64,000 nt of DNA, from NCBI GenBank assembly GCA_900466875.1, contig UBNQ01000031.1, positions 62,001 to 126,000 on the forward strand. Direction: 5' to 3'. The notes under the pieces are model-generated. The model saw nothing but the letters and a program-made list of their open reading frames with translations, was not told the DNA's origin and searched no databases. Below are positions 51,701 through 59,693 of the stretch, one piece after another. The DNA comes from Hyphomicrobiales bacterium. Lineage in GTDB: Bacteria; Pseudomonadota; Alphaproteobacteria; Rhizobiales; Rhizobiaceae. How positions within the stretch are numbered: position 1 is the stretch's first letter; the number at the start of each line of letters is the position of its first letter. The translations under genes and the position numbers were made by a program.

Positions 51701-51962
51701 TGAGGCTGTCCGGTTGGCGGCTTACTTCAAGACATATCTGCCGGGTGGAGCGGCTATCACCTCTGTCTCGATCTCCCGCGATCTTGCGGCGTGGCAGAAC
51801 CTGACGCTGGCGAAGACGGACGCCCTCTCGTTCCCTCTATGGACCGAGAGGAAGTACGAACTCGCGCCTTTGACGGGCACGTTGGTGCGGCTCCGCATCA
51901 TCGCAAGCGGTGGCCCGGCTGCACGTCTGATCATTGGCGATCTAGGCGCCGGCATCTTCTAA
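48720..51962 (+). CDS. Large DUF4815-like tail protein
   Basis: 1080 residues, the largest protein of the window. SVVFYGERPFIQGAEMNDMQ near the N-terminus and the AGDIMPVAAAVLAA region resemble the DUF4815 family of phage tail proteins. The rest is strand-rich with several immunoglobulin- or lectin-like repeats and a Gly/Asn linker near residue 730. It probably forms a baseplate hub-fibre adaptor or receptor-binding part in the P2 H position. The exact role is unknown. Confidence 0.75.
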   Translation: MAHEHESGLPFAFDRASGKPEQQSVVFYGERPFIQGAEMNDMQAIIRGRHDRLGRLVAGDGDRIERADAVVDGEAQSVALTEGSIYVAGDIMPVAAAVLAAVPMVGRVEIGVRLTTTYLTHEDDPSLVGLVPGSLAEGEPGAAREVASISWAMEGDGGEGDFFSVYTLLDGTILDQTGPSILEPAMQALATYDRPNGNYVVSGCRVTFLGTNSGQQLFSIEAGEANIFGFKRTRLAAIRHSQQMQWEEIAIPGETKTYTGGASNTFTVDQAPIGVINSILLTKEKTVTLTRGAIVNGADALPDSSIVSVSNVSQGGTVYASPASYSLISGNIDWAPAGAEPAAGSTYSVTYRYRASVAADEFTNTTFKVSGGATGGDVIIAYTRKLPRVDRLCLQQDGSPIYLNGVPARVGPVPPSVPSDALKLCQIYNDWMSDPIVTNELVLALTKEQEWRFYNRILDLDRLVQLERGKSAIDSKEPVAKKGMFVDPFLDDTYRDAGSAQTGSIGEGMLQLAIRPTFYTTTLIDAVMLDYVEEEIVSQPLVTGCVKINPYANFLPLPGALKLTPAVDFWTESQTTWLSPQTQEFNRGVRTDGGPLETRSTDEQLVDNRVEKLTFLRQIAVVFRISGFSPGEILQTLTFDGLNVKPPGTQTANSDGIISGNFTIPANVTAGSKVVSAKGQGGTTASALFTGQGTLEVDVMRRVTTIESWTEPQLVQMPPSTPNVRPPNPWGGNNDGGSGNNDSDPQAQMFAVPELRQIIGVDFRLCKIGDPNRGLLINQVTIDNGYPTTDVVAQIPVSMKNAVIGWKSARYPLPVTTPSDRKHAFVIKTDDNEHSVSLAKLGGFDASRQQKVTSHPYVTGPRFDSVNAATWTAHQDEALAFKLVAAKYPVTTKTVDLGTFALTQASDLQVRAAVELPSSGCSVVFEIERTNGTIYKLLPFQVLQLTEFITEVVQLRAVLKGTAKLSPILYAPVQLVAGKIDTSLTYITRSMTLGEAVRLAAYFKTYLPGGAAITSVSISRDLAAWQNLTLAKTDALSFPLWTERKYELAPLTGTLVRLRIIASGGPAARLIIGDLGAGIF

Positions 51963-51971
51963 GGAAAAACC

Positions 51972-52991
51972 ATGCCAGTAACTGCAAATTTGGCCATTCC
52001 CAAGCCAGATCCCGACGCGCAGGTCGACGAAGAATTCTATCGTCTCGGCGAGGCGTGGGATCTGGTCGATTTGATTGTGTTCGGCGTTCTCAACTCGTTG
52101 TCTGGGAAGGCCGCCGTTCTGCATGGTCATACCATGGCCGATATCGTCGGGCTCACGCAGGCTCTGTCGGAAAAGATGGGGATCGGCGAGGTTTTCAAGC
52201 TCGACGATCTCCAAGACGTCCAGGGGGCGGCCGGAGCGGCGACGAATTACATTCTCGCCAAGACGGCGCAGGGGCTGTGGGCGCCGTCGTCGCCGGCTGC
52301 TGTACTCGGGATACATCAGCATGCCGTTGCTGATATCGTCGGTCTTTCGGCTGCGATTGCAGCGCAGGTGAATGCCGTCGTCGGAGCTGCGCCAGGCGCG
52401 TTGGATACTCTGGCGGAAATCGCCGCGGCGCTCGGGAACAACCCGAACTTCGCAACAGCTATGACAAACAGCCTGGCGGCGAAAGCGCCGCTGGCGTCGC
52501 CTGCTTTTACTGGCAACCCGACTGCACCGACGCCGGCCGCTACCGATAACGACACGACGATCGCTACAACGGCGTTTGTTCAGGCGGTGGTTGCAGCTCT
52601 TGCGTCGACCAAGGCAAACCTCGCTTCTCCAGCCTTTTCGGGGAACCCGACGGCACCAACGCAGCCAGCGGGGACGAACTCCACTCGGCTGGCGACCACG
52701 GCGTTCGTGGCGGCGGCAATTGCCGCTTCGGTCGCCGACTTTCTTGTGGTGACGGATCTGTTCTACACGGGCTCGTCGGTCGGCAACGTCAATTTCCCGG
52801 TTGGCTCATACGTTTTGGTTGGCGATACCGGCGCGCAAATCGATCGGAATGCCCTCGTTGTCCCGCGTCTGCAGGCTGGAAATAACGTCTATTACATCGT
52901 TGGAGGCAGTGGTGCAGCGCTCTCCGGCATCTGGCGTTGCCGGGGTTACGTCGGTAGCGGCATCGCCCTGATACAGCGCGTGAATTCCTGA
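51972..52991 (+). CDS. Tail fibre protein
   Basis: 339 residues. Two fibre repeats of the type SPAFTGNPTAPTPAA...IATTAFVQAVVAALA occur in tandem (about 175-250), the well-known phage fibre shaft repeat. The N-terminus (about 1-60) would join the baseplate; the C-terminal ~80 residues (FYTGSSVGNVNFPVGSYVLV onward) form the receptor-binding tip. A ribosome site AAGGAA precedes ATG 51972. Confidence 0.88.
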   Translation: MPVTANLAIPKPDPDAQVDEEFYRLGEAWDLVDLIVFGVLNSLSGKAAVLHGHTMADIVGLTQALSEKMGIGEVFKLDDLQDVQGAAGAATNYILAKTAQGLWAPSSPAAVLGIHQHAVADIVGLSAAIAAQVNAVVGAAPGALDTLAEIAAALGNNPNFATAMTNSLAAKAPLASPAFTGNPTAPTPAATDNDTTIATTAFVQAVVAALASTKANLASPAFSGNPTAPTQPAGTNSTRLATTAFVAAAIAASVADFLVVTDLFYTGSSVGNVNFPVGSYVLVGDTGAQIDRNALVVPRLQAGNNVYYIVGGSGAALSGIWRCRGYVGSGIALIQRVNS

Positions 52992-53001
52992 GGAGTGGGA
53001 A

Positions 53002-53583
53002 ATGGCAGAAATAGTCCTACACAACGTCCTCTCGATCAGGGCGGAGGCGGAGCCGAACGCGTTCATCATCAGCGTCGACATCACGGCGGAAGATGGGGAG
53101 CGATACACGTGTAATCACGCCTATAGGACCACCGACTCCTACAGTCTCCTGAACCCTCTCATTCGGAAGTGGCTCGTAGATCACAACGGCGAGTACAACG
53201 TGTTGCCGCACATTCCCGCTCATCCCTCGACCTCAGATGTCGATCGGGAGAGGGACCGGAGAGTCGACGGAGGTTTCACCTTTGGCGGCGTTCTCTATCA
53301 GTCTGATGCGGAAGCACGTGAGAACATCGCTGGTGCCGCACAGCTTGCCTTTGCAGCCATCGTGAGGGGAGCCGAGCCCGAAGACCTGCATTGGCATGGC
53401 GAGCCGGAAGACTTCAAATGGATAGCCTCCGACGATACCCGCGTGCCTATGGATGCGGAAACCATGTTTTCGCTGGGCCAGGCTGCTCTTGCCCATAAAC
53501 GCCGTCACATATTCGCTGGCAACGATCTGAAAAAGCTCGACCCCATCCCGGCCGACTTCACCGCTGACCAATACTGGCCCTAA
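53002..53583 (+). CDS. DUF4376-containing tail fibre-associated protein
   Basis: 193 residues. The second half fits DUF4376: RRVDGGFTFGGVLYQSDAEA, RENIAGAAQLAFAAIVRG, WIASDDTRVPMDAETMFSLG and HIFAGNDLKKLDPIPADF. Proteins with this domain lie directly after tail fibre genes and probably act as fibre assembly chaperones or fibre parts. AGGAG ribosome site before the ATG. Confidence 0.8.
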   Translation: MAEIVLHNVLSIRAEAEPNAFIISVDITAEDGERYTCNHAYRTTDSYSLLNPLIRKWLVDHNGEYNVLPHIPAHPSTSDVDRERDRRVDGGFTFGGVLYQSDAEARENIAGAAQLAFAAIVRGAEPEDLHWHGEPEDFKWIASDDTRVPMDAETMFSLGQAALAHKRRHIFAGNDLKKLDPIPADFTADQYWP

Positions 53584-53629
53584 CCGGTCGATCCCCAAAA
53601 ATCTGAACCTGTCCATCGAGGAGACCTTT

Positions 53630-55093
53630 ATGGCCGACCTATCGTATTACCATGGCGTCAATCTTGCCGAGAGCGCAGACGCTCCGGCATTGCTTCGCGT
53701 CAGCAACTTTGGCGTGACCTTCCTGAATGGCACCGCGCCGAACGCCGATGCAGCGCTCTTCCCGCTCAACGTTCCGACCCTCGTCACCTCGGTGACTGCT
53801 GCGGCCGGCCTTGGTGACGGCGGTACGCTGCCTGACGATCTCGCGACCATCTTTGGCGAGGGCGCCTCTATGGTTATTGTCAACCGTGTCGCCCACGATG
53901 CCGATGCTGCGATCCTCCGCTCGAACCTGATCGGCGACGCTGACCAGCGCACGGGCCTCTATGCTTCGCTTCGGGCAAAATCGCTTCTCAGTCTTCAGCC
54001 TCGTGTCGTCGTGACGGCAGGCAACACCGGCGAATGGATCGACGATGGCCTGGTGTCGGTGACGATTGGCAGCAATGGCTCCAACATGACCGTCGCGCCG
54101 ACAGTGACGTTTACGGGAGGCGGGTCCGATCCCGACAAGGTTCTCCCGACCGCGCAGGCCGTGCTCGGCGCTGGCGCCAATGCGGGCAAGGTTGTCGAGA
54201 TCAAGATCCTCACGGCCGGCGAAAAGCTCTCGACCCCTCCGACCATCGCATTCACGGGCGGCGGTAGCGAGGCAGGAAAGGTGCTGCCGACTGCGATCGC
54301 GAATGTCGGTGATGTCGCAAACCCGTTCGTCTCGGCCCTCAACGTCATCCTGCCGCAGATCCGGGCGCGGGCATACATCGCCGGACCGAATACCACGAAT
54401 GCCGAGGCCGTTCGCTTCCGCAACACGATCAACGGCGGGCGCATCCTCGTCATTGATCCGAAGGGCATCAAGAATGTCGACGGTTTACCCGTCACGGTCC
54501 CGATTGCCCCGGTCTTTGCCGGTGTGCGCGCCCGCGTGGTGGCCTCGGCTGAAGGGGTTTCGGGCTCTGTCTCCAACAAGATCATCCGCACGCTCGATGG
54601 CGTAGCCCGGACGATCCAATATCCGGCCGACAGCAACTACCTGAACGAACGTCAGGTTTCGACCGTCATCAACGAGCGGGGTGGCCTGCGCACATGGGGT
54701 TCGCGGCTCGCGACCGACGACGAACTCTGGCAGTTCGACAGCGTTCGCGCCTCGGCCGACATGATCAACGAGGCTCTTGAAGATCTCTATTTCGCCTATG
54801 TGGACAAGAAATTCACCAAGGCAAACCTGAAGATGATGATCGAGGACGGCAACGCCGCCCTTCGCGTCTTCAAGACCAACAACGACATCCTTGGCGGAAA
54901 AGTCTGGCTGGCGGATACGAACACGCCAATCCTCAACGCTGCCGGCAAGGTCTTTCTGAACATCGAGTTCGAGCCTGTCGGACTGATGGAACAGATCAAC
55001 ATCACGACCTATCGCAACATCCTCTATTACCAGCTGCTGCTGGATGAGGTTCGTGGCGCCATCGACAACGGCCCGCTCACGGTAGCGGCGTAA
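53630..55093 (+). CDS. Contractile tail sheath protein
   Basis: 487 residues, P2 FI family. YYHGVNLAESADAPALLRVS at the N-terminus, RPRVVVTAGNTGEW-type region, AYIAGPNTTNAEAVRFRNTI and the conserved C-terminal TINERGGLRTWGSRLATDDE-type segment (here VINERGGLRTWGSR) identify it. An insertion with two similar TVAPTVTFTGGGSDPDKVLP-type units (about 155-215) forms an extra surface domain. Confidence 0.95.
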   Translation: MADLSYYHGVNLAESADAPALLRVSNFGVTFLNGTAPNADAALFPLNVPTLVTSVTAAAGLGDGGTLPDDLATIFGEGASMVIVNRVAHDADAAILRSNLIGDADQRTGLYASLRAKSLLSLQPRVVVTAGNTGEWIDDGLVSVTIGSNGSNMTVAPTVTFTGGGSDPDKVLPTAQAVLGAGANAGKVVEIKILTAGEKLSTPPTIAFTGGGSEAGKVLPTAIANVGDVANPFVSALNVILPQIRARAYIAGPNTTNAEAVRFRNTINGGRILVIDPKGIKNVDGLPVTVPIAPVFAGVRARVVASAEGVSGSVSNKIIRTLDGVARTIQYPADSNYLNERQVSTVINERGGLRTWGSRLATDDELWQFDSVRASADMINEALEDLYFAYVDKKFTKANLKMMIEDGNAALRVFKTNNDILGGKVWLADTNTPILNAAGKVFLNIEFEPVGLMEQINITTYRNILYYQLLLDEVRGAIDNGPLTVAA

Positions 55094-55105
55094 GGAGAAC
55101 CATCC

Positions 55106-55615
55106 ATGGCAAGTAACCTTCCGCGCATGCTGCTGCGCGAATGCACGCTCTGGGCCGACCGCGAAAGCAAGCTCGGGCAGATCGGCGATATTACGCCTCC
55201 CGTGCCTGCGGCCAAAATGGAGGAGATGCGCAACTCAGGCATGATCAAGCCCCGCAAGGTGTCCATGGGCTACGAAGCGATGGACTTCAATTTCAAGATG
55301 CCTGGCCTCGACCCGCAGGTCTTGAAGCTCCACGGCCTGAAGCCGGGAACGGAAGCGCCGTTCATGATCACCGGCGCACTGGTCGACGAAGACGGCGCGA
55401 CGCATTCCGCCGTCATGTCGATCCGCGGCGTTCCCTACCGGCCTGACCATGGCACGTGGAAGGGCGGCGATCTCGCCGAAAACGACTACGCGGTCTCGGT
55501 CAACTACTACAAGCTCGAGATCGACGGCGAAGAGATCTTCGAAATGGACGACTTCGACTTCAAGGTCGGTGGCGTCTCGCAGTACGGCGACATTCGCAAC
55601 GCCCTTCTCCTGTAA
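55106..55615 (+). CDS. Major tail tube protein
   Basis: 169 residues, the P2 FII size. PRKVSMGYEAMDFNFKMPGL, ITGALVDEDGATHSAVMSIR, GRP-type loop and the C-terminal YYKLEIDGEEIFEMDDFDFK are diagnostic of the tube family. Follows the sheath gene by 12 bases, with AAGGAG ribosome site. Confidence 0.95.
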   Translation: MASNLPRMLLRECTLWADRESKLGQIGDITPPVPAAKMEEMRNSGMIKPRKVSMGYEAMDFNFKMPGLDPQVLKLHGLKPGTEAPFMITGALVDEDGATHSAVMSIRGVPYRPDHGTWKGGDLAENDYAVSVNYYKLEIDGEEIFEMDDFDFKVGGVSQYGDIRNALLL

Positions 55616-55639
55616 AGCTCGATCGGAAGCAGAACCATC

Positions 55640-55906
55640 ATGAAAACTATCTCCCTTTTGAAGCCCATCACAGTTGGCGAAGTGCAGGTCACCGAGCTTA
55701 AGTTCCGTGAAGCAGAGGCCGGTGACGTCATCGCGGCCGAGAGCATGATCGGCTCGAATGCGCAGGCAGTCGCCTTGCTGGCTGCCATGTGCGACACGCC
55801 GTATCCCGCCATGAAAAAGCTCAAGGTCCGCGACCTGAAGCGGATCATGGAAGACGCGGAAATCAAGGAACTGATGGGAAACGATACCGACACGACTGGC
55901 GAATAA
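55640..55906 (+). CDS. Tail assembly chaperone gpE-like
   Basis: 88 residues. MKTISLLKPITVGEVQVTEL, LKFREAEAGDV and the YPAMKKLKVRDLKRIMEDAE helix match the P2 gpE/phage tail assembly chaperone family, which guides tube polymerisation on the tape measure. Near its 3' end it carries a -1 slippery heptamer that yields a longer product. Confidence 0.88.
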   Translation: MKTISLLKPITVGEVQVTELKFREAEAGDVIAAESMIGSNAQAVALLAAMCDTPYPAMKKLKVRDLKRIMEDAEIKELMGNDTDTTGE

Positions 55907-56034
55907 CCGCCAGCTTCGTGGCCCATGTCCTTCATACACCGCTCGACGTGATCGAGCGGTGGTCCCTCGAAAAGCTGCTCGCCTATTATCAGTCGGCGCA
56001 AGAACTGCGGCAGGCATTATACGGAAAAAGCTGA
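55640..56034 (+). CDS. gpE+E'-like fusion made by -1 frameshift
   Basis: Ribosomes that slip back one base at GGGAAAC (55876-55882) read 50 more residues in the -1 frame up to TGA 56032-56034, giving about 131 residues. The added part has FVAHVLHTPLDVIERWSLEK and LLAYYQSAQELRQAL, the E' helical domain. This mirrors P2 E/E' and lambda G/GT, where a fixed ratio of the two products is needed for tail assembly. Confidence 0.8.
55876..55913 (+). promoter_or_regulatory. Programmed -1 frameshift signal
   Basis: Slippery heptamer G GGA AAC (55876-55882) in the correct reading phase is followed 13 bases later by a 6-bp hairpin CTGGCG/CGCCAG (55896-55913) whose loop contains the zero-frame stop TAA. 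Confidence 0.82.
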
Positions 56035-58154
56035 TGGCAACGCTTCAGTCTACCCTTCGCGTCTCGCTACTCGACGATGTCAGCAAGCGGGCGAAGGCGA
56101 TTACCGGCTCGCTGCGGGGCCTGCACGCGCAAAGCACACAATTCGTCAACCCGCTGCGGTCGCTGACCCTGCAGGCTGGTGGATTGATCGGGGCCTATAT
56201 GGGCGTCACAGGTGGGTTCCAGGGGACCTACAAGGCCGCAGCGGATACGCAGGCAGCTCTGACGGAAGTTGGCATCAAGGCCAATCTGTCGCGCAATGAA
56301 CTCGGCCGGCTGCAGACGCAGCTGAAGGCTCTGGCGCCGCAGGTCAACCAGACCGCGACCGATCTACTTGCCGGCGTCGACGTGATGACGACGATGGGCG
56401 CGTCTGCGCAGGAAGCGGCCGGTGCTATTCCGGCGATCGGCAAGACGGCGACCGCAACCGGCTCGGCGATCGCCGACCTGTCCGGCGCCTCCGTCTCCGC
56501 CATGCAGAACCTCAATGTCATGCCCGCGCAAATTCAGCAGATGTTGGAGGGCATGGCACAGGCTGGCAATGCCGGTGCCTTCGAAATGCGTGACATGGCG
56601 CAGTATTTTCCGCAGCTGACTGCGTCCGCACGCGCGCTCGGCATGCGGGGCGTGCCGGCTGTGAACGATATGGCCGCCGCGCTGCAGATTGCCCGTCGTG
56701 GTGCCGGTGACGCGTCCTCGGCCGCGACGAACCTTTCGAACTTCATGAGCAAAATCATCAGCCCTCAGACATCGAAGAACTTCAAAAAGTTCGGTGTCGA
56801 TGTGACGAAGGAGCTGGAGAAGGCGAACAAGAAGGGTATCTCGCCGATCCAGCACTTTATCGAGGTGCTGAACAAGGTCACCAAGGGCGGGCGCAGCGAC
56901 CTGGTCAGCCAGATCTTCGGCGACGAACAGGTCCTGAGTTTCGTCAGGCCAATGCTTGCCGATTTTCAGGACTATCTCAGGATCCGCGGCGAGGCGGATC
57001 GGGCCAACGGTGTTATCGCCGACGCCTATGCCCGTCGGATGGATGATGCGAACCAGAAGGTTAAGTCCTTTCAGATCGGCATTTCCAATCTCGGGACCTC
57101 GATCGGCAGTCACTTGCTGCAGCCCGTTGGCGATGCAGCTTCGTATGTGGCTGACGTTCTCAACACGCTCGACAGCCGTGTGACGATCTTCGATCGCCTC
57201 CGGATCGCGAGCGAAGGCTTCGTAAGCGGACTTGGCTTCAAGGACGGTGAGCTGGTCGCGCTCGCCAAGGAATGGCGGGATTTCATCTTTGGTGTTGAGG
57301 ATGGCAGCAAGGCTGCTGACCAGGCCGGCCAGATCTTCAAGCAGTTCCGCGAGTGGGGCGATGATGTCGGCTATCTGACAAGGGCTATAGCCGATAACCC
57401 GGTGGGCAAGTTTCTCGGCGATCTAGCGCCGTATGGGTTGGAGATCGCCGCCTGGTCGATGGGTATCGGACTGCTAGCAGGATCGGTTCGCACGTTGGCC
57501 GGGGCTCTTTTCGTTCTGTCCGGCGCTTCTGCTCTGGTGGGGGTGCTTAAGACAGTAGGGTCGATCGCCGCATTATTTGGGGGCGGAGCTGCTGCGACCG
57601 GTGCCACCGTAGGCGGTGCTGCAGCTGCTGTTGTTACCGGTGGACTTGCCGCAAGGCTCCTCGGCGCAACGAGGCTCGGCGTTGGAGGAATGGCGCTGGC
57701 CGGTGGAGTCATCGCTGGACGCGAGGCGTATACCGGAGACACTCCCTACAGCCGTGGTCAGGCACTTCTTCCAAGCCCTACCGACGCCCTGCACAAGGCC
57801 GGAAATCTCTGGTCCTGGGGGCAGTCGTCGCCCCTTCCTGGTGTGGCTGATACTCTGGCTCTCGACAACGCGCGCAGGGCTCGGGCGATGGGTATCGGTG
57901 GTGGCACGACTGATACGCTGCCTGGTAAAGCCGCTGATGATATCGTCAGAATTGACGCGCAGAGCATTGCTGAGATGTCGCGACCTGCCGGTACGCAGGA
58001 TGTCAGGGTGACTAACCCGCAGCCGCCCAACATTACGGTCCATGCGCCAATCACTGTGACTGGCGTAAGCGATCCGCGAGCTGCTGCCGATCAAGTGTCT
58101 GCCCAGTTAGCTGATCGAATCAGGGCGGCGCGCGAGGCTGCCGATACCGATTGA
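56034..58154 (+). CDS. Tail tape measure protein
   Basis: 706 residues from ATG 56034, which overlaps the E' stop (TGATG); a start further upstream at 55959 would lie in the E' gene and is unlikely. The TP901/P2 T-type core is seen as GLRTQLKALAPQV-type (here LQTQLKALAPQVNQTATDLL) and FEMRDMAQYFPQLTASARAL. A hydrophobic region (about 490-570) and Ala/Gly-rich segments follow. It sets tail length and is ejected first. Confidence 0.93.
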   Translation: MATLQSTLRVSLLDDVSKRAKAITGSLRGLHAQSTQFVNPLRSLTLQAGGLIGAYMGVTGGFQGTYKAAADTQAALTEVGIKANLSRNELGRLQTQLKALAPQVNQTATDLLAGVDVMTTMGASAQEAAGAIPAIGKTATATGSAIADLSGASVSAMQNLNVMPAQIQQMLEGMAQAGNAGAFEMRDMAQYFPQLTASARALGMRGVPAVNDMAAALQIARRGAGDASSAATNLSNFMSKIISPQTSKNFKKFGVDVTKELEKANKKGISPIQHFIEVLNKVTKGGRSDLVSQIFGDEQVLSFVRPMLADFQDYLRIRGEADRANGVIADAYARRMDDANQKVKSFQIGISNLGTSIGSHLLQPVGDAASYVADVLNTLDSRVTIFDRLRIASEGFVSGLGFKDGELVALAKEWRDFIFGVEDGSKAADQAGQIFKQFREWGDDVGYLTRAIADNPVGKFLGDLAPYGLEIAAWSMGIGLLAGSVRTLAGALFVLSGASALVGVLKTVGSIAALFGGGAAATGATVGGAAAAVVTGGLAARLLGATRLGVGGMALAGGVIAGREAYTGDTPYSRGQALLPSPTDALHKAGNLWSWGQSSPLPGVADTLALDNARRARAMGIGGGTTDTLPGKAADDIVRIDAQSIAEMSRPAGTQDVRVTNPQPPNITVHAPITVTGVSDPRAAADQVSAQLADRIRAAREAADTD

Positions 58155-58159
58155 GCGCG

Positions 58160-58936
58160 TTAGTTCAGGTAAAGCATGTAGTAGAAATCCGCGCCCCGGT
58201 TCTCGATCGTAAATCTCACCGCGTGGGTAGAGTCTTTATTAGACACCACCTGCGCGGTGCATTCTCTCGTGCCACTGGCATTGGACACTTCCCGAATGTC
58301 CCTAATGTCTTTCACCTGAAGCTTCACGAAATTCATTGGGATCTGAGGGAAAAGTTCCGACACCTTTTGTGTTGAAATTGCAGCTGAACATGATGGCAAT
58401 CCAAGACTGGTCAAAGGGTTTTGGAAGCCGTTTGTCACGTAGATCGACGCAGCAAAAGAGAGGCACCACACGGCGAGCGTGATTTGCCTTTTGCCTAGCC
58501 ATTTGTTTCTCAAATACAGATAGAGCGGGACAATTAGGATGGCTGCCCAGATGGGTGCCCGCTTCCTTCCACTACCTTCTATGGCCTTCTGGTCGGCAAA
58601 AGCGACCAAGCCGTTGATCGCCGCGTATGTGATCAAGATGAAGGTCAGTATTTCTTGGCTGGGCTGAAGAGCTACCTCGACCAGTGCGCCGGCAATTGGC
58701 ACAACAGTGAGGCACCATGCCCAAAAGTCATTGACCGCTGACGCGGGTAGTGGTGGGGGAGTGGTGCCATGATGGTCCGGGATGGCATCTGAATATTGTT
58801 TCCAAGAGGGACCAAATTCGGACGTCCAGACAAGGGTTGTTCCTGTAATTCGACCGTCGGCAAAATGAGATATCAGGTCCTCCCGGCTAAGGGGGCCAAA
58901 CTTTCGTCCGTTTGCGCTGTAGTGCCAATCAGTCAT
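58160..58936 (-). CDS. GYF_2-domain membrane protein, reverse-strand moron
   Basis: 258 residues from ATG 58936. The N-terminus DWHYSANGRKFGPLSREDLI with GRITGTTLVWTSEFGPSWKQ is a GYF_2/DUF4339 domain. About four membrane helices follow (WAWCLTVVPIAGALVEVALQ, LTFILITYAAINGLVAFADQ, APIWAAILIVPLYLYL, ITLAVWCLSFAASIYV), then a small C-terminal external domain with ACT-like strands. It is the only leftward gene in the late region, has lower GC than its neighbours, and splits the tape measure from gpU. These are the marks of a lysogeny-expressed moron, perhaps acting in superinfection exclusion (inferred). Confidence 0.8.
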   Translation of the reverse strand: MTDWHYSANGRKFGPLSREDLISHFADGRITGTTLVWTSEFGPSWKQYSDAIPDHHGTTPPPLPASAVNDFWAWCLTVVPIAGALVEVALQPSQEILTFILITYAAINGLVAFADQKAIEGSGRKRAPIWAAILIVPLYLYLRNKWLGKRQITLAVWCLSFAASIYVTNGFQNPLTSLGLPSCSAAISTQKVSELFPQIPMNFVKLQVKDIRDIREVSNASGTRECTAQVVSNKDSTHAVRFTIENRGADFYYMLYLN

Positions 58937-59026
58937 CACGATCCCCCGAGCCATTGGCTTATCTATAGCAATCCCACATCACGGAAAAGTAGCGGATTGC
59001 TCTCTCAAATTCTTAAGAGTGAAGCG

Positions 59027-59476
59027 ATGTCAGGTCCCGTACCAATGACGCTTGGGCCGTTCGCCTTTGAGGCTATCGGCTTTGGTTACGATGGCGTTTC
59101 TCGCCGCGTGCAAACCCCCTGGGCCGAGATCGCCGTTGCCCAGACATTGAACCAGCAGCAATGGACAGGTCCAACTTCAGATGAGGTCGTGATTAAGGGT
59201 GTCCTCTTCCCAGTCGAATTTGGTGGGCAGTCTTCACTAGACGGCCTCATCGGGTCGGCATTGGGGGGCGTCCCGCTCATGCTGGTATCCGGCAATGACG
59301 TGCAGGGCGTCATTCATGGAACTTACACTGTCCAGTCTGTCGACGAGGATCGTGGCTATCATGATGCCAAGGGCGCGCCTCGACGCAATGCCTATTCGAT
59401 CTCGCTTAAACGCTACGGTCAGGGGAGTGCCGGCGTGGCGGCTGAGCTTGTTCCGATCCTCAGTCTTTTCGGGTGA
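59027..59476 (+). CDS. Tail protein gpU-like
   Basis: 149 residues from ATG 59027. MTLGPFAFEAIGFGYDGVSR, QTPWAEIAVAQTLNQQQWTG and VFPVEFGGQSSL-type motifs identify P2 gpU, a tube initiator/terminator-like component at the tail tip. It follows the tape measure in function though a reverse gene lies between. Confidence 0.9.
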   Translation: MSGPVPMTLGPFAFEAIGFGYDGVSRRVQTPWAEIAVAQTLNQQQWTGPTSDEVVIKGVLFPVEFGGQSSLDGLIGSALGGVPLMLVSGNDVQGVIHGTYTVQSVDEDRGYHDAKGAPRRNAYSISLKRYGQGSAGVAAELVPILSLFG

Positions 59477-59479
59477 GCC

Positions 59480-59692
59480 ATGTCTGAAATCTACACCACC
59501 AAGCAAGGCGAGACGGTCGATATCGCCTGCTGGAACCACTATGGCCGCACACGCGATGCCGTCGAGGCGGTCCTCAATGCCAACCCGGATCTGTCGTTGC
59601 TCGATGTAGTCCTGCCGCTCGGCACGACGATTGTCATGCCGGATCTTGAGCTTTCGCCTGCGGCGACCCCTCTAATCAGCCTATGGGATTAA
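59480..59692 (+). CDS. Tail protein gpX
   Basis: 70 residues with a LysM-like fold: YTTKQGETVDIACWNHYG, AVLNANPDLSLLDVVLPLGT and IVMPDL. P2 gpX is an essential tail component; LysM-like proteins here connect baseplate hub parts. Starts 3 bases after the gpU stop. Confidence 0.9.
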   Translation: MSEIYTTKQGETVDIACWNHYGRTRDAVEAVLNANPDLSLLDVVLPLGTTIVMPDLELSPAATPLISLWD

Positions 59693-59693
59693 G

